The position numbers and the translations under genes are program-made. Of a stretch of 41,371 nucleotides of DNA, positions 26,971 to 35,601 are shown in pieces. This stretch comes from Betaproteobacteria bacterium (GTDB lineage Bacteria > Pseudomonadota > Gammaproteobacteria > Burkholderiales > Rhodocyclaceae). How positions within the stretch are numbered: position 1 is the first letter of the stretch; every line of letters begins with the position of its first letter. Where the stretch lies: the NCBI GenBank assembly GCA_009782565.1, contig WRIU01000013.1, forward strand, positions 1 to 41,371, given 5' to 3'. Under the pieces are notes generated by a model. That model was not told where the DNA came from, did no database searches, and saw only the letters and a program-made list of their open reading frames with translations.

Positions 26971-27984
26971 TCAGTCCAGTTTTTTGAGAATTTCCGCTTT
27001 TTTCGCGTCGAATTCGTCCTGGCTCAGAATGCCCTTGCCTACCAGCGCATGCAATTTCTCCAGCGTCGCAGCAATCTCATCGGCCAGTGAAGTGCCGGAT
27101 GAGGGCGCGGGAGCGGGAGCTTGAGTTGCCGCGAGCATACTCTGTCCCATGACTTGCCCCATCGAGATGCCCGCGCCGATGCCTACTCCCGCGCCTGCCG
27201 CGCCGCCTTCGTTCTGCGCCGCCAGCGGAATGCTGCTGGCGACCTGATAGCGGGTGTATTGCCCCAGGTCGCCAACCAGGTTCATGTTGATGCGGGCATC
27301 GAGCGCCTTCTCCAGTTCTTCCGGCAGGGAAATATTCTGTACGACAAAATTGTCCAGTGCCAGCCCGAAACTGTCGAACAACGGCGCAACTTTCTCCTTG
27401 AGAGCCTGCCCGAAAAGTTCCTGGTTGGCGGCCATGTCGAGAAACGGCACACTCGTTTCACCAAACAGGCCAGCGATATGGCCCACGATGGTATTTCGCA
27501 ACTGGCTTTCCAGTTCTTCCACGCCATAGCGTTCCAACGTACCGGAAACAGAGGTATGAAATTTTTTCGCATCGACAAGGCGATAGGAATAAATGCCGAA
27601 CGCGCGAAGGCGTACCGCTCCGAATTCCGCGTCCCGCACCGTAACCGGATTGGCCGTTCCCCATTTACGGTCAAGCCGCTGGCGTGTGCTGAAAAAATAA
27701 ACGTCCGACTTGAAGGGCGACTCGAAGAGCTTGTCCCAGTTCTTCAGGTAGGTCAGTACCGGAAGGGTATTGGTCGTGAGTTCATACCGTCCAGGCTCGA
27801 ATACATCGGCAATCTGGCCTTCATTGACGAATACCGACACTTGCGATTCACGCACCGTGAGAATCGCGCCATTGCGGATTTCCATGCCCTGCATGGGAAA
27901 ACGCCATGCAATAACGTCGTCGTCATTCTCTGCACACTGAATGACATCTATGAACTGCTTCTTGATGAAGTCCATCAGCGCCAT
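26971..27984 (-). CDS. SPFH/Band 7-like protein with C-terminal SHOCT domain
   Basis: A 337-residue protein of the group often labelled 'virion core protein-like' SPFH proteins. The N-terminus MDFIKKQFIDVIQCAENDDD leads into VIAWRFPMQGMEIRNGAILTVRESQVSVF, described here by its ends; the SPFH fold continues to about residue 240. A Gly/Ala-rich linker follows, then a SHOCT-type helix pair at the end (LEKLHALVGKGILSQDEFDAKKAEIL, about 308-333), a domain found on oligomerising or membrane-associated proteins. No membrane helix is evident. The ATG at 27984 has AAAGG eight bases upstream; a second ATG three codons on is possible. It is the first gene of the polyamine-linked operon and probably forms a scaffold there. 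Confidence 0.88.
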   Translation of the reverse strand: MALMDFIKKQFIDVIQCAENDDDVIAWRFPMQGMEIRNGAILTVRESQVSVFVNEGQIADVFEPGRYELTTNTLPVLTYLKNWDKLFESPFKSDVYFFSTRQRLDRKWGTANPVTVRDAEFGAVRLRAFGIYSYRLVDAKKFHTSVSGTLERYGVEELESQLRNTIVGHIAGLFGETSVPFLDMAANQELFGQALKEKVAPLFDSFGLALDNFVVQNISLPEELEKALDARINMNLVGDLGQYTRYQVASSIPLAAQNEGGAAGAGVGIGAGISMGQVMGQSMLAATQAPAPAPSSGTSLADEIAATLEKLHALVGKGILSQDEFDAKKAEILKKLD

Positions 27985-28043
27985 ATCATCGACCTTTTGT
28001 CATGTTATGAACAAAAACAAAATCATAGAGCAAAGAGGCTGGC

Positions 28044-28169
28044 ATGTCGATGCAGCAAGACAGTAAAAATCACCACGGCATGAACAAGCGAGAAGAAGGG
28101 CTTTATCTCAAGAACAAAGTCGATACCTTCAGGGAGGCAACAAGCCGCCTTATTCCCGCGTCATGGTAG
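28044..28169 (+). CDS. Candidate 41-residue small ORF
   Basis: Divergent from the SPFH operon. The ATG at 28044 has AAGAGG five bases upstream, and TTGTCA (27998-28003) with a plausible spacer to AATCAT could be a promoter. The product is hydrophilic and basic (MSMQQDSKNHHGMNKREEGL at its start) with no membrane span or known motif. Evidence is limited to the ribosome binding site and open frame; it may be chance. Confidence 0.3.
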   Translation: MSMQQDSKNHHGMNKREEGLYLKNKVDTFREATSRLIPASW

Positions 28170-28213
28170 CGAACCATGACCGATCCAAAGACACAACAAG
28201 AAAGACAGAAAGA

Positions 28214-28238
28214 CGTCACCCGCCGAAGGCGGGTGACG
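28214..28238 (-). terminator. Intrinsic terminator of phaC
   Basis: A perfect 11-bp stem (CGTCACCCGCC, loop GAA, GGCGGGTGACG) lies 16 bases past the phaC stop codon. On the minus strand it is followed by a T-rich tract (TCTTTCTGTCTTTCTTG). Confidence 0.8.
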
Positions 28239-28253
28239 CAGGGTGTATACAGA

Positions 28254-29987
28254 TCAGGCCCGTACTTTCACATACCGCCCAGGCGCCGGTTCTATCGGCT
28301 CGTATTGCGCGTTACCAAGCCGACCGCGCGCCGCGATCTGGCGACCGCCAAACTGATTGAGCCATTCGATCCAGTGCGCCCACCAGCTTCCTGGATGTTC
28401 CTGCGCGCCTTCCAACCATTCATCCGGCGAAAGTATTTTGGCCGGGTTCGTCCAGTAGCTGCGCCGATTCTTCTTCACCGGGTTGATGGTTCCCGCGATA
28501 TGGCCGCTTGCGCCCAGCACGAACGTGGTTTCACCACCCAGCAGGGGGCGACCCAGATAGGACGTCGTCCACGGCACGATATGGTCCTCCCGCGCCGCGA
28601 AGAAGTAGACCGGGGCGTCGATCTTGCCCAGGTCGACCTTCTGTCCCGCCACAGTCAACCGTCCGGGTATGCGTAGGCTGTTTTCGAGGTACATATTCCG
28701 CAGGTACCACGCAAGGAAGGGCCCCGGAAGGTTGGTCGCGTCCGAATTCCAGTGCAGAAGGTCGAACGCCTTGGGCGTACCGCCCTTGAGGTAGTTGCCG
28801 ACGACGTATTGCCAGACGAGGTCGTTAGCGCGCAGGAAGGAGAACACATTGGCGAGTTCCTGCCCGCGCAGCAGCCCCCCCTTGCCGATGCTGTTTTCAC
28901 GCATCTGTACGCTTGCTTCGTCGATCAGGCAGCCAATTTCGCCTGTGTCGGAGAAATCGAGCAACGTCGTCAGGAAGGTCACGCTGGCAACCGGGTCTTC
29001 GCCACGCGCCCGCGCCACTGCCAGCGCCGTGGCGAGGATCGTCCCGCCGACGCAGAACCCAAGGATGTTGGGCTTCTGAACCTTGGTCACTTCGCGCACA
29101 ACCTTGAGCGCAATCAGCGGACCCTGCTCAACATAATCATGCCAAGTCTTGTTGGCGTCTTCCTGCCCCGCGTTCTTCCACGACATCAGGAACACAGTGT
29201 GCCCCTGCTCGATGATGTAGCGCACAAACGAATTTTCCGCCTGCAAATCGAGGATGTAATACTTGTTGATGCACGGCGGCACGATCAGAAACGGCGTTTG
29301 TGCAACCTTTTCCGTCAGTGGCGCATACTGGATCAACTGGAACAGATCATTCTCGAAAATGACTGCGCCAGATGTAATAGCCAGTTCGCGGCCTACTTCA
29401 AAAACCGTCTCGTCCGTCATCGAGACCCGACCTTTTTCGAGGTCGGAGAGCAGGTTCTGGACGCCGCGCGTAATGCTCTGCCCCTCGGTTTCGAGCGCGG
29501 CACGGATGAATTCCGGGTTGGTCGCGGCAAAGTTGCTCGGAGCCAGCGCGTCGATGTATTGGCGGGTTAGAAATTGCAGGCGGGCTTTGGCGCGCCCATC
29601 GTTCATCGGTACGCTATCCGTAGCTTCGCGCAGGAAATTGGAATTGATCAGATATGCCTGGCGCAGATAGTCGAACATCGGGTTGTCCGTCCATTCCGAG
29701 GACGAAAAACGCTTGTCGCCCGCCTCAGGGGAAACAACCGGCTCGGAACTCTCTCCCGGTTTGCGGCCCAGCATCGACGTCCACAAGGCCATGTGGTTGG
29801 ATGCAAATTCTTTCTGTAAGCGCGTCAGAGTTTCATTGTCAGGCATGGGTATTTTCGTTGAGGCCAAGCCCGTCGAATCCTGCATGGCGACCTGCTGCTT
29901 CGCCAATGTCTCGAAAAAGCCCTGCATCATGGCCTGCCCAGCCTGCATCATGGCCTGAAAGCCATCGTTGCTTGTTTTGTCAGACAT
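28254..29987 (-). CDS. phaC: Class I poly(3-hydroxyalkanoate) synthase
   Basis: Polymerises hydroxyacyl-CoA thioesters into storage polyester on granule surfaces. The 577-residue length is that of class I enzymes. The catalytic triad is visible: Cys312 in GFCVGGT, Asp468 in AAREDHIVPW, and His496 in GASGHIAGT; the Asp-His spacing of 28 equals that of the Ralstonia enzyme. ATG 29987 has GGAGGAG just upstream; the longer frame adds nine unlikely residues. The N-terminal 50 residues are Met/Gln-rich, as in relatives. It stands alone between the SPFH operon and pgeF; phaA/phaB are not here, but phaM lies 3 kb away. Confidence 0.97.
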   Translation of the reverse strand: MSDKTSNDGFQAMMQAGQAMMQGFFETLAKQQVAMQDSTGLASTKIPMPDNETLTRLQKEFASNHMALWTSMLGRKPGESSEPVVSPEAGDKRFSSSEWTDNPMFDYLRQAYLINSNFLREATDSVPMNDGRAKARLQFLTRQYIDALAPSNFAATNPEFIRAALETEGQSITRGVQNLLSDLEKGRVSMTDETVFEVGRELAITSGAVIFENDLFQLIQYAPLTEKVAQTPFLIVPPCINKYYILDLQAENSFVRYIIEQGHTVFLMSWKNAGQEDANKTWHDYVEQGPLIALKVVREVTKVQKPNILGFCVGGTILATALAVARARGEDPVASVTFLTTLLDFSDTGEIGCLIDEASVQMRENSIGKGGLLRGQELANVFSFLRANDLVWQYVVGNYLKGGTPKAFDLLHWNSDATNLPGPFLAWYLRNMYLENSLRIPGRLTVAGQKVDLGKIDAPVYFFAAREDHIVPWTTSYLGRPLLGGETTFVLGASGHIAGTINPVKKNRRSYWTNPAKILSPDEWLEGAQEHPGSWWAHWIEWLNQFGGRQIAARGRLGNAQYEPIEPAPGRYVKVRA

Positions 29988-30074
29988 GTTCTCCTCCATG
30001 AACCCGAATAACAATCACGCGGTGCCGTCCGTGCTTGCCGGTTATTTATTGATAGCCATCTATCCAGTGACAAA

Positions 30075-30869
30075 TCACGGCTCCGGCGTAGATGGTAATG
30101 ATAACGCAACATGCCCCTGTGCATCGAGCCAGACCATCGAGGCGAAACGGCCTGTCACCGCCTCACGCCGGTAGGAGTAGAAGCGCCCGTTTTCTGAGAC
30201 GGTGCACACTCCCCCGCCGTAGATTTTTTCCTGCCTCACTCCCGCCCGCTCCAGCCTACGGCGAGCCAGCATGAAAATATCGGCAAACCATTTTCCACCA
30301 CTCTCGCGCGGACTGAAAGCCCCCCGCGCTCCGGGGTCGGATGCCAGAAAAGCCTCACGCACTTCATCGCCGACTTCAAAGGCATTTGAACCGATTGCCG
30401 GCCCGAGCCAGGCCATGACCTGCCCCGGTTTTTCCCCTATTGCGGCAAGCGCCGCTTCCAACACACCGGAGGCCAAACCGCGCCAGCCCGCGTGTGCGGC
30501 GGAAACGACCGTACCCGCGTCGTTGCAGAACAAAACGGGAAGGCAATCGGCGGTCATGACGACGCAGACCACACCGGCTTCCCGTGCCACCGAAGCATCA
30601 GCGCGAATACTGCCCAAGGCGGAAGACGGAGGGAGCCGCGCAACTTCGATACCATGCACCTGTTCGAGCCAGAACGGTTCCGCAGGTACATACCGCCGTA
30701 ACCGGGCGCGATTAGCGGCAACCGCTACCGGGTCGTCGCCAACGTGCAAACCCAGGTTGAATCCGTCGTAAGGCGGCTTGCTAGCCCCGCCACATCGGGT
30801 CGTCACCAATGATCGCACCGTAGGCGGCGCGGGCCAGTCGGGTACGAGGAAAGACGCCTGTTCAGCCAT
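30075..30869 (-). CDS. pgeF: Purine nucleoside phosphorylase / peptidoglycan editing factor (YfiH, LACC1 family)
   Basis: A 264-residue cytosolic protein of the DUF152/YfiH family. Metal and active-site motifs are QVHGIEVARL, VVMTADCLPVLFCN (Cys), SAAHAGWRGLASGV (His) and GPAIGSNAFEVGDEV. Members have purine nucleoside phosphorylase and adenosine deaminase activity, and the E. coli protein affects muropeptide fidelity. The ATG at 30869 lies inside the end of rluD (8-base overlap), a gene pairing common in proteobacteria. The long open frame upstream is the shadow of rluD. Confidence 0.93.
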   Translation of the reverse strand: MAEQASFLVPDWPAPPTVRSLVTTRCGGASKPPYDGFNLGLHVGDDPVAVAANRARLRRYVPAEPFWLEQVHGIEVARLPPSSALGSIRADASVAREAGVVCVVMTADCLPVLFCNDAGTVVSAAHAGWRGLASGVLEAALAAIGEKPGQVMAWLGPAIGSNAFEVGDEVREAFLASDPGARGAFSPRESGGKWFADIFMLARRRLERAGVRQEKIYGGGVCTVSENGRFYSYRREAVTGRFASMVWLDAQGHVALSLPSTPEP

Positions 30870-31812
30870 CGCCCGCGTCCATGCCGTCTGCGCTGCGGCT
30901 GCCGAGTGCGCGCAGCAAGGAGGAAAAATCTTCCGGGAGCTTTGATACCCAGCGCATGGCCTCATTGCTCGCCGGATGAAGCAACTCCAGGCAAAACGCA
31001 TGCAGTGCCTGACGCTTGAAACCCGCCAGAAGCGAATCGGCGACGCGGCGCGGCCCATACACCGGGTCGCCGACGAGCGGATGGCCGAGATGAGCCATAT
31101 GCACCCGTATCTGGTGAGTCCGCCCCGTCTCCAGCCGGCACTCGACCAGCGTCGCCGCGTTCAGCCGCTCGCGTATTCCGTAGCGGGTCAGCGCGACACG
31201 CCCTTCCCTGACTACAGCCATTTTCGTGCGCTGTACCGGATGGCGGCCAATCGGCGCGTCGATCTCCCCGCCGTGGGCAATCGCGCCATGTACGAGCGCC
31301 AGATAGCGCCGCCCAACCGTGCGCGCCTGCAACTGCCGAACCAGGCTGGTCTGCGCCGTCAGTGTTTTCGCCACCACCAGCAGGCCGCTGGTGTCCTTGT
31401 CCAGCCGGTGCACGATGCCCGCGCGCGGAATGGAGGCCAGCGCCGGGGCATGATGCAGCAGGGCATTCATCAGGGTCCCGCTCCGGTTGCCGTTGCCCGG
31501 ATGCACAACCAACCCGACGGGTTTATCGAGCACCAGCAGGTATTCATCCTCGAAAACGACGGCGAGCGCGATGTCCTCGGCCTCCGCCGCTTCCTGCCCG
31601 TCGGGCATCTCCGGCTCAATTTCCATCTCCAGCCGCTCGCCACCATATATTTTTTTGCGGGGATCAAACATTTGTCCGTCAACACGGATACGCCCCTCGC
31701 GCAGCCATGCCTGCAAGCGGCTGCGCGAATACTGAGGAAACAGGCGGGCCAACGCCTGATCCAACCGCAGCCCGGCACAGGCTACTGGAATAACGTCCGC
31801 CGCAAACGGCAC
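30862..31812 (-). CDS. rluD: 23S rRNA pseudouridine synthase (RluD)
   Basis: Makes pseudouridines in helix 69 of 23S rRNA. An N-terminal S4 RNA-binding domain (LRLDQALARLFPQYSRSRLQ to GGERLEMEI) is followed by the catalytic domain with HRLDKDTSGLLVVAKT, whose Asp is the nucleophile, and ETGRTHQIRVHMAHLGHPLVGDPVYG. The frame is open to a GTG at 31908, but that would run through the TATAAT and start codon of divergent bamD. GTG 31812, with AGGGA eight bases upstream, gives 316 residues and an N-terminus like E. coli RluD, so I prefer it. Overlaps pgeF at the 3' end. Confidence 0.93.
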   Translation of the reverse strand: MPFAADVIPVACAGLRLDQALARLFPQYSRSRLQAWLREGRIRVDGQMFDPRKKIYGGERLEMEIEPEMPDGQEAAEAEDIALAVVFEDEYLLVLDKPVGLVVHPGNGNRSGTLMNALLHHAPALASIPRAGIVHRLDKDTSGLLVVAKTLTAQTSLVRQLQARTVGRRYLALVHGAIAHGGEIDAPIGRHPVQRTKMAVVREGRVALTRYGIRERLNAATLVECRLETGRTHQIRVHMAHLGHPLVGDPVYGPRRVADSLLAGFKRQALHAFCLELLHPASNEAMRWVSKLPEDFSSLLRALGSRSADGMDAGDG

Positions 31813-31862
31813 ACCCTCGGCTTCCCTGCCAGGGATTCCTCCCGCATTCGTTGAGCCAAGGC

Positions 31863-31868
31863 TATAAT
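31863..31868 (+). promoter_or_regulatory. Candidate -10 element of bamD
   Basis: A perfect TATAAT is placed 29 bases before the bamD ATG. It implies a transcript start near 31875 and a leader of about 23 bases. No clear -35 element is seen. Confidence 0.5.
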
Positions 31869-31897
31869 TCGTCACTTTATTCAGTTGAGAGCTTTCG

Positions 31898-32704
31898 ATG
31901 GTTTCCACATTTGGAAGTGTAACGGGAAAGTTAGCCCGGCATGCCGCGTTGGTCGCTGCCCTGGTTCTGGCCGGGTGCAGCAGCGTTGCCGAAGATGAAA
32001 CGGCGGGCTGGGACGCGCAAAAACTTTACTCCGAAGCCAAGTCCCTGATGAGCAAGGGGGGCTACGATCAGGCGATCAAGCTATACGAGAAGCTTGAAGC
32101 GCGCTATCCCTATGGCCGCTACGCCCAACAGGCGCAACTGGACACCGCTTACGCTTACTACAAATCGGGAGAACCGGATCTGGCGATCCTCTCCGCCGAA
32201 CGGTTCATCAAACTGCATCCCAATCACAGCGATGTCGATTACGCCTACTACCTGAAAGGGCTGGCCAATTTCAACGAAGACCTCGGCGTCCTGGGCAAAG
32301 TGGTCGACAAAGATTTGACGCAACGGGACCCGCGCGCCTCGCTCGAAGCGTTCGACGCTTTCCGTGAACTCATCGAACGTTTCCCGAACAGCAAATACGT
32401 CGCCGATTCCCGGCTACGCATGCAGTACCTGGTCAATACGCTCGCCGCGCATGAAATCCATGTCGCGCGCTACTACTACAGGCGCGGCGCTTACATTGCC
32501 GCCGTCAACCGCTGCCAGTCTGTCATTACGCGATACCCGAACGCCCCATCCCACGAAGAAGCCCTGCTCCTGCTGACCGCGAGTTACGACAAACTCGGGC
32601 TCGAAACCCTGCGCGACGATACCGGGCGCATTCTTCGCCAGAACTTCCCCAACAGCCAGTATTTCTCGAAGGGTACGACAGACTGGTGGAAACACTGGAA
32701 TTAG
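31898..32704 (+). CDS. bamD: Outer-membrane assembly lipoprotein BamD
   Basis: Essential component of the BAM complex that inserts beta-barrel proteins into the outer membrane. A lipoprotein signal ends in VLAGC (Cys27). Five tetratricopeptide-like repeats follow, for example LYSEAKSLMSKGGYDQAIKLYEKL shortened here to KGGYDQAIKLYEKLEARYPYG, and PNSKYVADSRLRMQYL. VDYAYYLKGLANF and HVARYYYRRGAYIAAVNR are recognisable BamD (ComL/YfiO) motifs. 268 residues, normal length. Divergent from rluD, the usual proteobacterial arrangement. Confidence 0.96.
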   Translation: MVSTFGSVTGKLARHAALVAALVLAGCSSVAEDETAGWDAQKLYSEAKSLMSKGGYDQAIKLYEKLEARYPYGRYAQQAQLDTAYAYYKSGEPDLAILSAERFIKLHPNHSDVDYAYYLKGLANFNEDLGVLGKVVDKDLTQRDPRASLEAFDAFRELIERFPNSKYVADSRLRMQYLVNTLAAHEIHVARYYYRRGAYIAAVNRCQSVITRYPNAPSHEEALLLLTASYDKLGLETLRDDTGRILRQNFPNSQYFSKGTTDWWKHWN

Positions 32705-32763
32705 AGCGTTTCTTGTCTAGCCCTAACAGACATAGGCCCATGTGAGTACGGCACACCTTTATC

Positions 32764-32798
32764 CCTCTCCCCTCACGGGAGAGAGCCCCCCGAAGGGG
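32764..32798. repeat. Palindromic intergenic repeat element
   Basis: Two nested hairpins: CTCTCCC-ctcac-GGGAGAG at 32765-32783 and CCCC-CGAA-GGGG at 32787-32798, in the 190-base gap between convergent bamD and phaM. A similar CTCTC/CGAA palindrome occurs at 36552-36572. It looks like a dispersed REP-type element and may also end transcription from either side. Confidence 0.4.
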
Positions 32799-32894
32799 CA
32801 GGAGAGGAGGGAGAGGCGGCATTGACCCCTCTCTCCCCGCCACCAGCGTTTTTCGAGCCGCCCCGCCATAAATGGCGGAAGTGGCCGGGTGGTT

Positions 32895-33350
32895 CTATTT
32901 ACTGCTGGCCGCAGCCTTACTTCTCGCGCGGGGTTTCGCACCGCCACTGGCCGCAACCGACGCATTAGCGGCGGGCGTTGCCTTCTTTTCCGCTTCCGCA
33001 TTGCCGCTCATCACAGTCCACGGCCACAGGAACGGATTGTTCCCGGCAGTAGCAGCTTCTTTACTTTTCCCTGCCATCGCCTGCTGGTCACCACCCTGCG
33101 CGGATTGCACCGGCAGGCTCATCGCATGCACTGCCGCAATGGCGGCACGCTGCATGTCGAGCCCCTGAATAGCCATTTGCAGCATGCTGAGATTCATCTT
33201 CAGCCAGCCTTCGACCGCCCGCATGTCGCCGATGCGCTTTTCAAGCTCGCTGACATCAAGCGTGGGCGTCATCATGCCCGGCAACGTAAAGCCCATCCGG
33301 CCCCACATGTTTCGCACGAATTCCAGCGGGTCATGAGCCATGTTGTCCAT
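32895..33350 (-). CDS. phaM: PhaM-type polyhydroxyalkanoate granule protein
   Basis: About 151 residues. The N-terminal part (HDPLEFVRNMWGRMGF, DVSELEKRIGDMRAVEGWLK, and MLQMAIQGLDMQRAAI) matches PhaM, which in Ralstonia activates PHA synthase and ties granules to the nucleoid. The C-terminus is an Ala/Lys/Arg/Ser-rich tail (KPRARSKAAASSK), the kind of basic tail through which PhaM binds DNA. Tandem ATGs at 33359, 33356 and 33350 follow GAGGGAGAAGGGAG; the last has the best spacing. A ParA-like gene precedes it by about 100 bases on the same strand. Confidence 0.85.
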   Translation of the reverse strand: MDNMAHDPLEFVRNMWGRMGFTLPGMMTPTLDVSELEKRIGDMRAVEGWLKMNLSMLQMAIQGLDMQRAAIAAVHAMSLPVQSAQGGDQQAMAGKSKEAATAGNNPFLWPWTVMSGNAEAEKKATPAANASVAASGGAKPRARSKAAASSK

Positions 33351-33377
33351 TGTCATCATCTCCCTTCTCCCTCAGAT

Positions 33378-33398
33378 GGCATGCCTCGATTGCATGCC
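33378..33398. promoter_or_regulatory. Inverted repeat upstream of phaM
   Basis: GGCATGC-ctcgatt-GCATGCC, 7-bp arms, lies about 20-30 bases before the phaM starts. It could be an operator in the phaM leader or a weak hairpin; the binding protein is unknown. Confidence 0.3.
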
Positions 33399-33462
33399 CC
33401 GTTATCTTAACTGAAGCAAGCGAACTCGGCACACATGCGTTATGTGCGGAGAAAATTATCTC

Positions 33463-34161
33463 TCATGCTTGTGCATGGCGCAGGCGCATCGGCGTCTCGA
33501 AAGCTGGCAACCGTTCGATGCAGCAACCCGCAGGCACCTCATCGCTGTCGCTGTCGCTATCGATTTCCAGGATATCCAGCACTTCGCGCCCAAGGGCACG
33601 GCAAGCCCGGATGAGCGGGCTAGGCAAACTCTCCGGCATCTGTTTATGCAACAGCAACTTGGATGAGGACAACGCGGCTACCGGCTTAAGGAGGCGGTCG
33701 CGGAAAGCGCCCATCAAGTGTGAAACGTTGCGGTCGGCAGCCTCACGCTGCCAGAGATTGCTCGGCCATTGCGCGGGTACGCCATAAGCACGGGGGAAAA
33801 GGTCGAGGTCGCGGCTGACGGCGCGGATATCTTCGTGCGAATCCCGGAACGGCAACAGCACGATGTCGGCCAGATCATAGAGTTTATGATCCATGTCGGT
33901 GCGGTTTCCCGCGCCGTCGACAACGCCAATCCATTCATCGAGCGTCCGCAGTTTGTCGATGACCTTAGCCAGGGCGTCCCCGTTGCGGGCATCGGCGGTG
34001 ATGTAGCGGCGGCCATTGGGAGTCAGCGGCTCTCGGGAAACGTCGGTCAGTACACAGGCAGCACGATACCCAAGCAAACCAAACCCCTGGCACAGCATAT
34101 GGGAAAGCGTGGTTTTGCCTGTGCCGCCTTTGTTGCCGATCACGCAGATGATTCTTGCCAT
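33463..34161 (-). CDS. ParA-like P-loop ATPase
   Basis: A 232-residue member of the ParA/MinD/Mrp superfamily. The deviant Walker A box is NKGGTGKTTLSH (residues 10-21) with the signature Lys11. DVSREPLT, VVDGAGN (Walker A') and ADIVLLPFRDSHEDI (Walker B-like) follow. The C-terminus holds an acidic DSDSDSDE run before a basic end. ATG 34161 has GGA about nine bases upstream and begins ARIICVIGNKGG; the longer frame adds 14 unlikely residues. No ParB or origin sequences are nearby, so it is not a standard chromosome-partition locus. Its neighbour phaM suggests a role in placing PHA granules on the nucleoid; that is inference. Confidence 0.85.
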   Translation of the reverse strand: MARIICVIGNKGGTGKTTLSHMLCQGFGLLGYRAACVLTDVSREPLTPNGRRYITADARNGDALAKVIDKLRTLDEWIGVVDGAGNRTDMDHKLYDLADIVLLPFRDSHEDIRAVSRDLDLFPRAYGVPAQWPSNLWQREAADRNVSHLMGAFRDRLLKPVAALSSSKLLLHKQMPESLPSPLIRACRALGREVLDILEIDSDSDSDEVPAGCCIERLPAFETPMRLRHAQA

Positions 34162-34299
34162 GATTCCATCCTGAACGCGCGGGAGAAGCCGCAGTTCGCC
34201 CATTGTGGCTCCAGGCGCTCCAATGCCAGCCGCGAAAAAACGCCCGTTCGTGGGGCTTATTCAGCGTTTCGCACGGAGGTTGCGAGGCGGCGATTTTCT

Positions 34300-35601
34300 C
34301 TACAGCCGCATCCGCGCCGATCTGGCATGCGCTTGCAAGCCTTCTCCGTCGGCCAGGATGGCGGCGGCGTGGGCGAGTTTTTGCGCCCCGTCCCGCGAAA
34401 TCTGCACGACGCTGGATCGTTTCTGGAAGTCGTAGACACCCAGTGGCGATGAAAACCGCGCGCTACGCATCGTCGGCAAAACGTGATTCGGACCCGCGCA
34501 GTAGTCGCCCAGCGCCTCAACCGCCCAATGCCCCACAAAAATAGCCCCGGCGTGACGGATTTTTTCAATCCAGCCCTCGGCCTGGTCGAGCGCGAGTTCG
34601 AGGTGTTCGGGGGCAATGTGGTTGGCAATCTCGCAGGCTTGTTCGAGGCTTTCGACGTGAATCAGCGCGCCCCGGCCCGTAAGCGACCGGGCAATAGTCT
34701 CGGCGCGCGGCATCTCTGGCAACAGGCGGTCGATGGCCGCATGCACGGCGTCGATGAAAGCGGCATCCGTACAGAGCAGGATGGATTGCGCCAGATCGTC
34801 GTGTTCGGCCTGGGCGAACAAATCCATTGCCACCCAATCGGCATGGCCGCTGCCGTCGGAGATGATCAGCACTTCGGAGGGACCCGCCACCATGTCGATG
34901 CCCACCGTCCCGAACACCCGCCGCTTGGCTTCCGCCACGAAGGCGTTGCCGGGGCCGACGATCTTGTCGACACGGGGGATGGCCTGTGTGCCGTAGGCAA
35001 GCGCCGCGACGGCCTGCGCGCCGCCCACGGTAAACACGCGATCCACGCCCGTAATGGCCGCCGCCGCCAGCACGAGCGGATTTTTTTCACCCATCGGGGT
35101 CGGCGCGGTCATGATGAGTTCGCCGACGCCCGCAACCTTGGCAGGAATCGCGTTCATCAGCACCGAACTTGGATAAGCCGCCCGCCCGCCCGGTACGTAA
35201 AGCCCCACGCGGTCGAGCGGGGTCACTTTCTGCCCCAATACCGTGCCATCGGCTTCGGTATACGTCCAGGATTCACCTTTTTGGCGCTCGTGGTAGAGAC
35301 GCACCCGCTCAGAGGCCAATTCCAGCGCCTCGCGCTGTGGCTTGCCCAACCCATCGAGCGCCGCCCTCAGTTCGCTTCGGGGAACTTCCAGCCCCGCCGC
35401 CGAATGCACATCCAGCCCGTCGAAGCGGCGCGTGTATTCGAGCACCGCCGCGTCTCCCCTTTCACGCACCGCGCACAGAATTTCGGTCACGGCCTGATTG
35501 ATGCGCTCATCGGCGGAGGACTCGAAAGCGAGCAGCGCGTCGAGCGTGGCGGAAAAATCGGGGGCGCGGGCATCGAGCCTGCGGATAGCGGTCTGGCTCA
35601 T
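34300..35601 (-). CDS. hisD: Histidinol dehydrogenase
   Basis: Catalyses the last two NAD+-dependent oxidations from L-histidinol to L-histidine. 433 residues, normal length. Visible are the NAD-binding [45 protein letters not shown], the zinc and catalytic region [12 protein letters not shown], and [10 protein letters not shown]. The C-terminal [19 protein letters not shown] is intact. Its ATG overlaps the hisG stop in ATGA. The remaining his genes are not in the window; the gene downstream is the ParA-like ATPase, 138 bases on. Confidence 0.97.
   Translation of the reverse strand: MSQTAIRRLDARAPDFSATLDALLAFESSADERINQAVTEILCAVRERGDAAVLEYTRRFDGLDVHSAAGLEVPRSELRAALDGLGKPQREALELASERVRLYHERQKGESWTYTEADGTVLGQKVTPLDRVGLYVPGGRAAYPSSVLMNAIPAKVAGVGELIMTAPTPMGEKNPLVLAAAAITGVDRVFTVGGAQAVAALAYGTQAIPRVDKIVGPGNAFVAEAKRRVFGTVGIDMVAGPSEVLIISDGSGHADWVAMDLFAQAEHDDLAQSILLCTDAAFIDAVHAAIDRLLPEMPRAETIARSLTGRGALIHVESLEQACEIANHIAPEHLELALDQAEGWIEKIRHAGAIFVGHWAVEALGDYCAGPNHVLPTMRSARFSSPLGVYDFQKRSSVVQISRDGAQKLAHAAAILADGEGLQAHARSARMRL

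Noticed and set aside
33463-34161. Plasmid or chromosome partition locus
   Set aside because: No parB, parS-like palindromes or replication gene near the ParA-like ATPase; neighbours are phaM and hisD.
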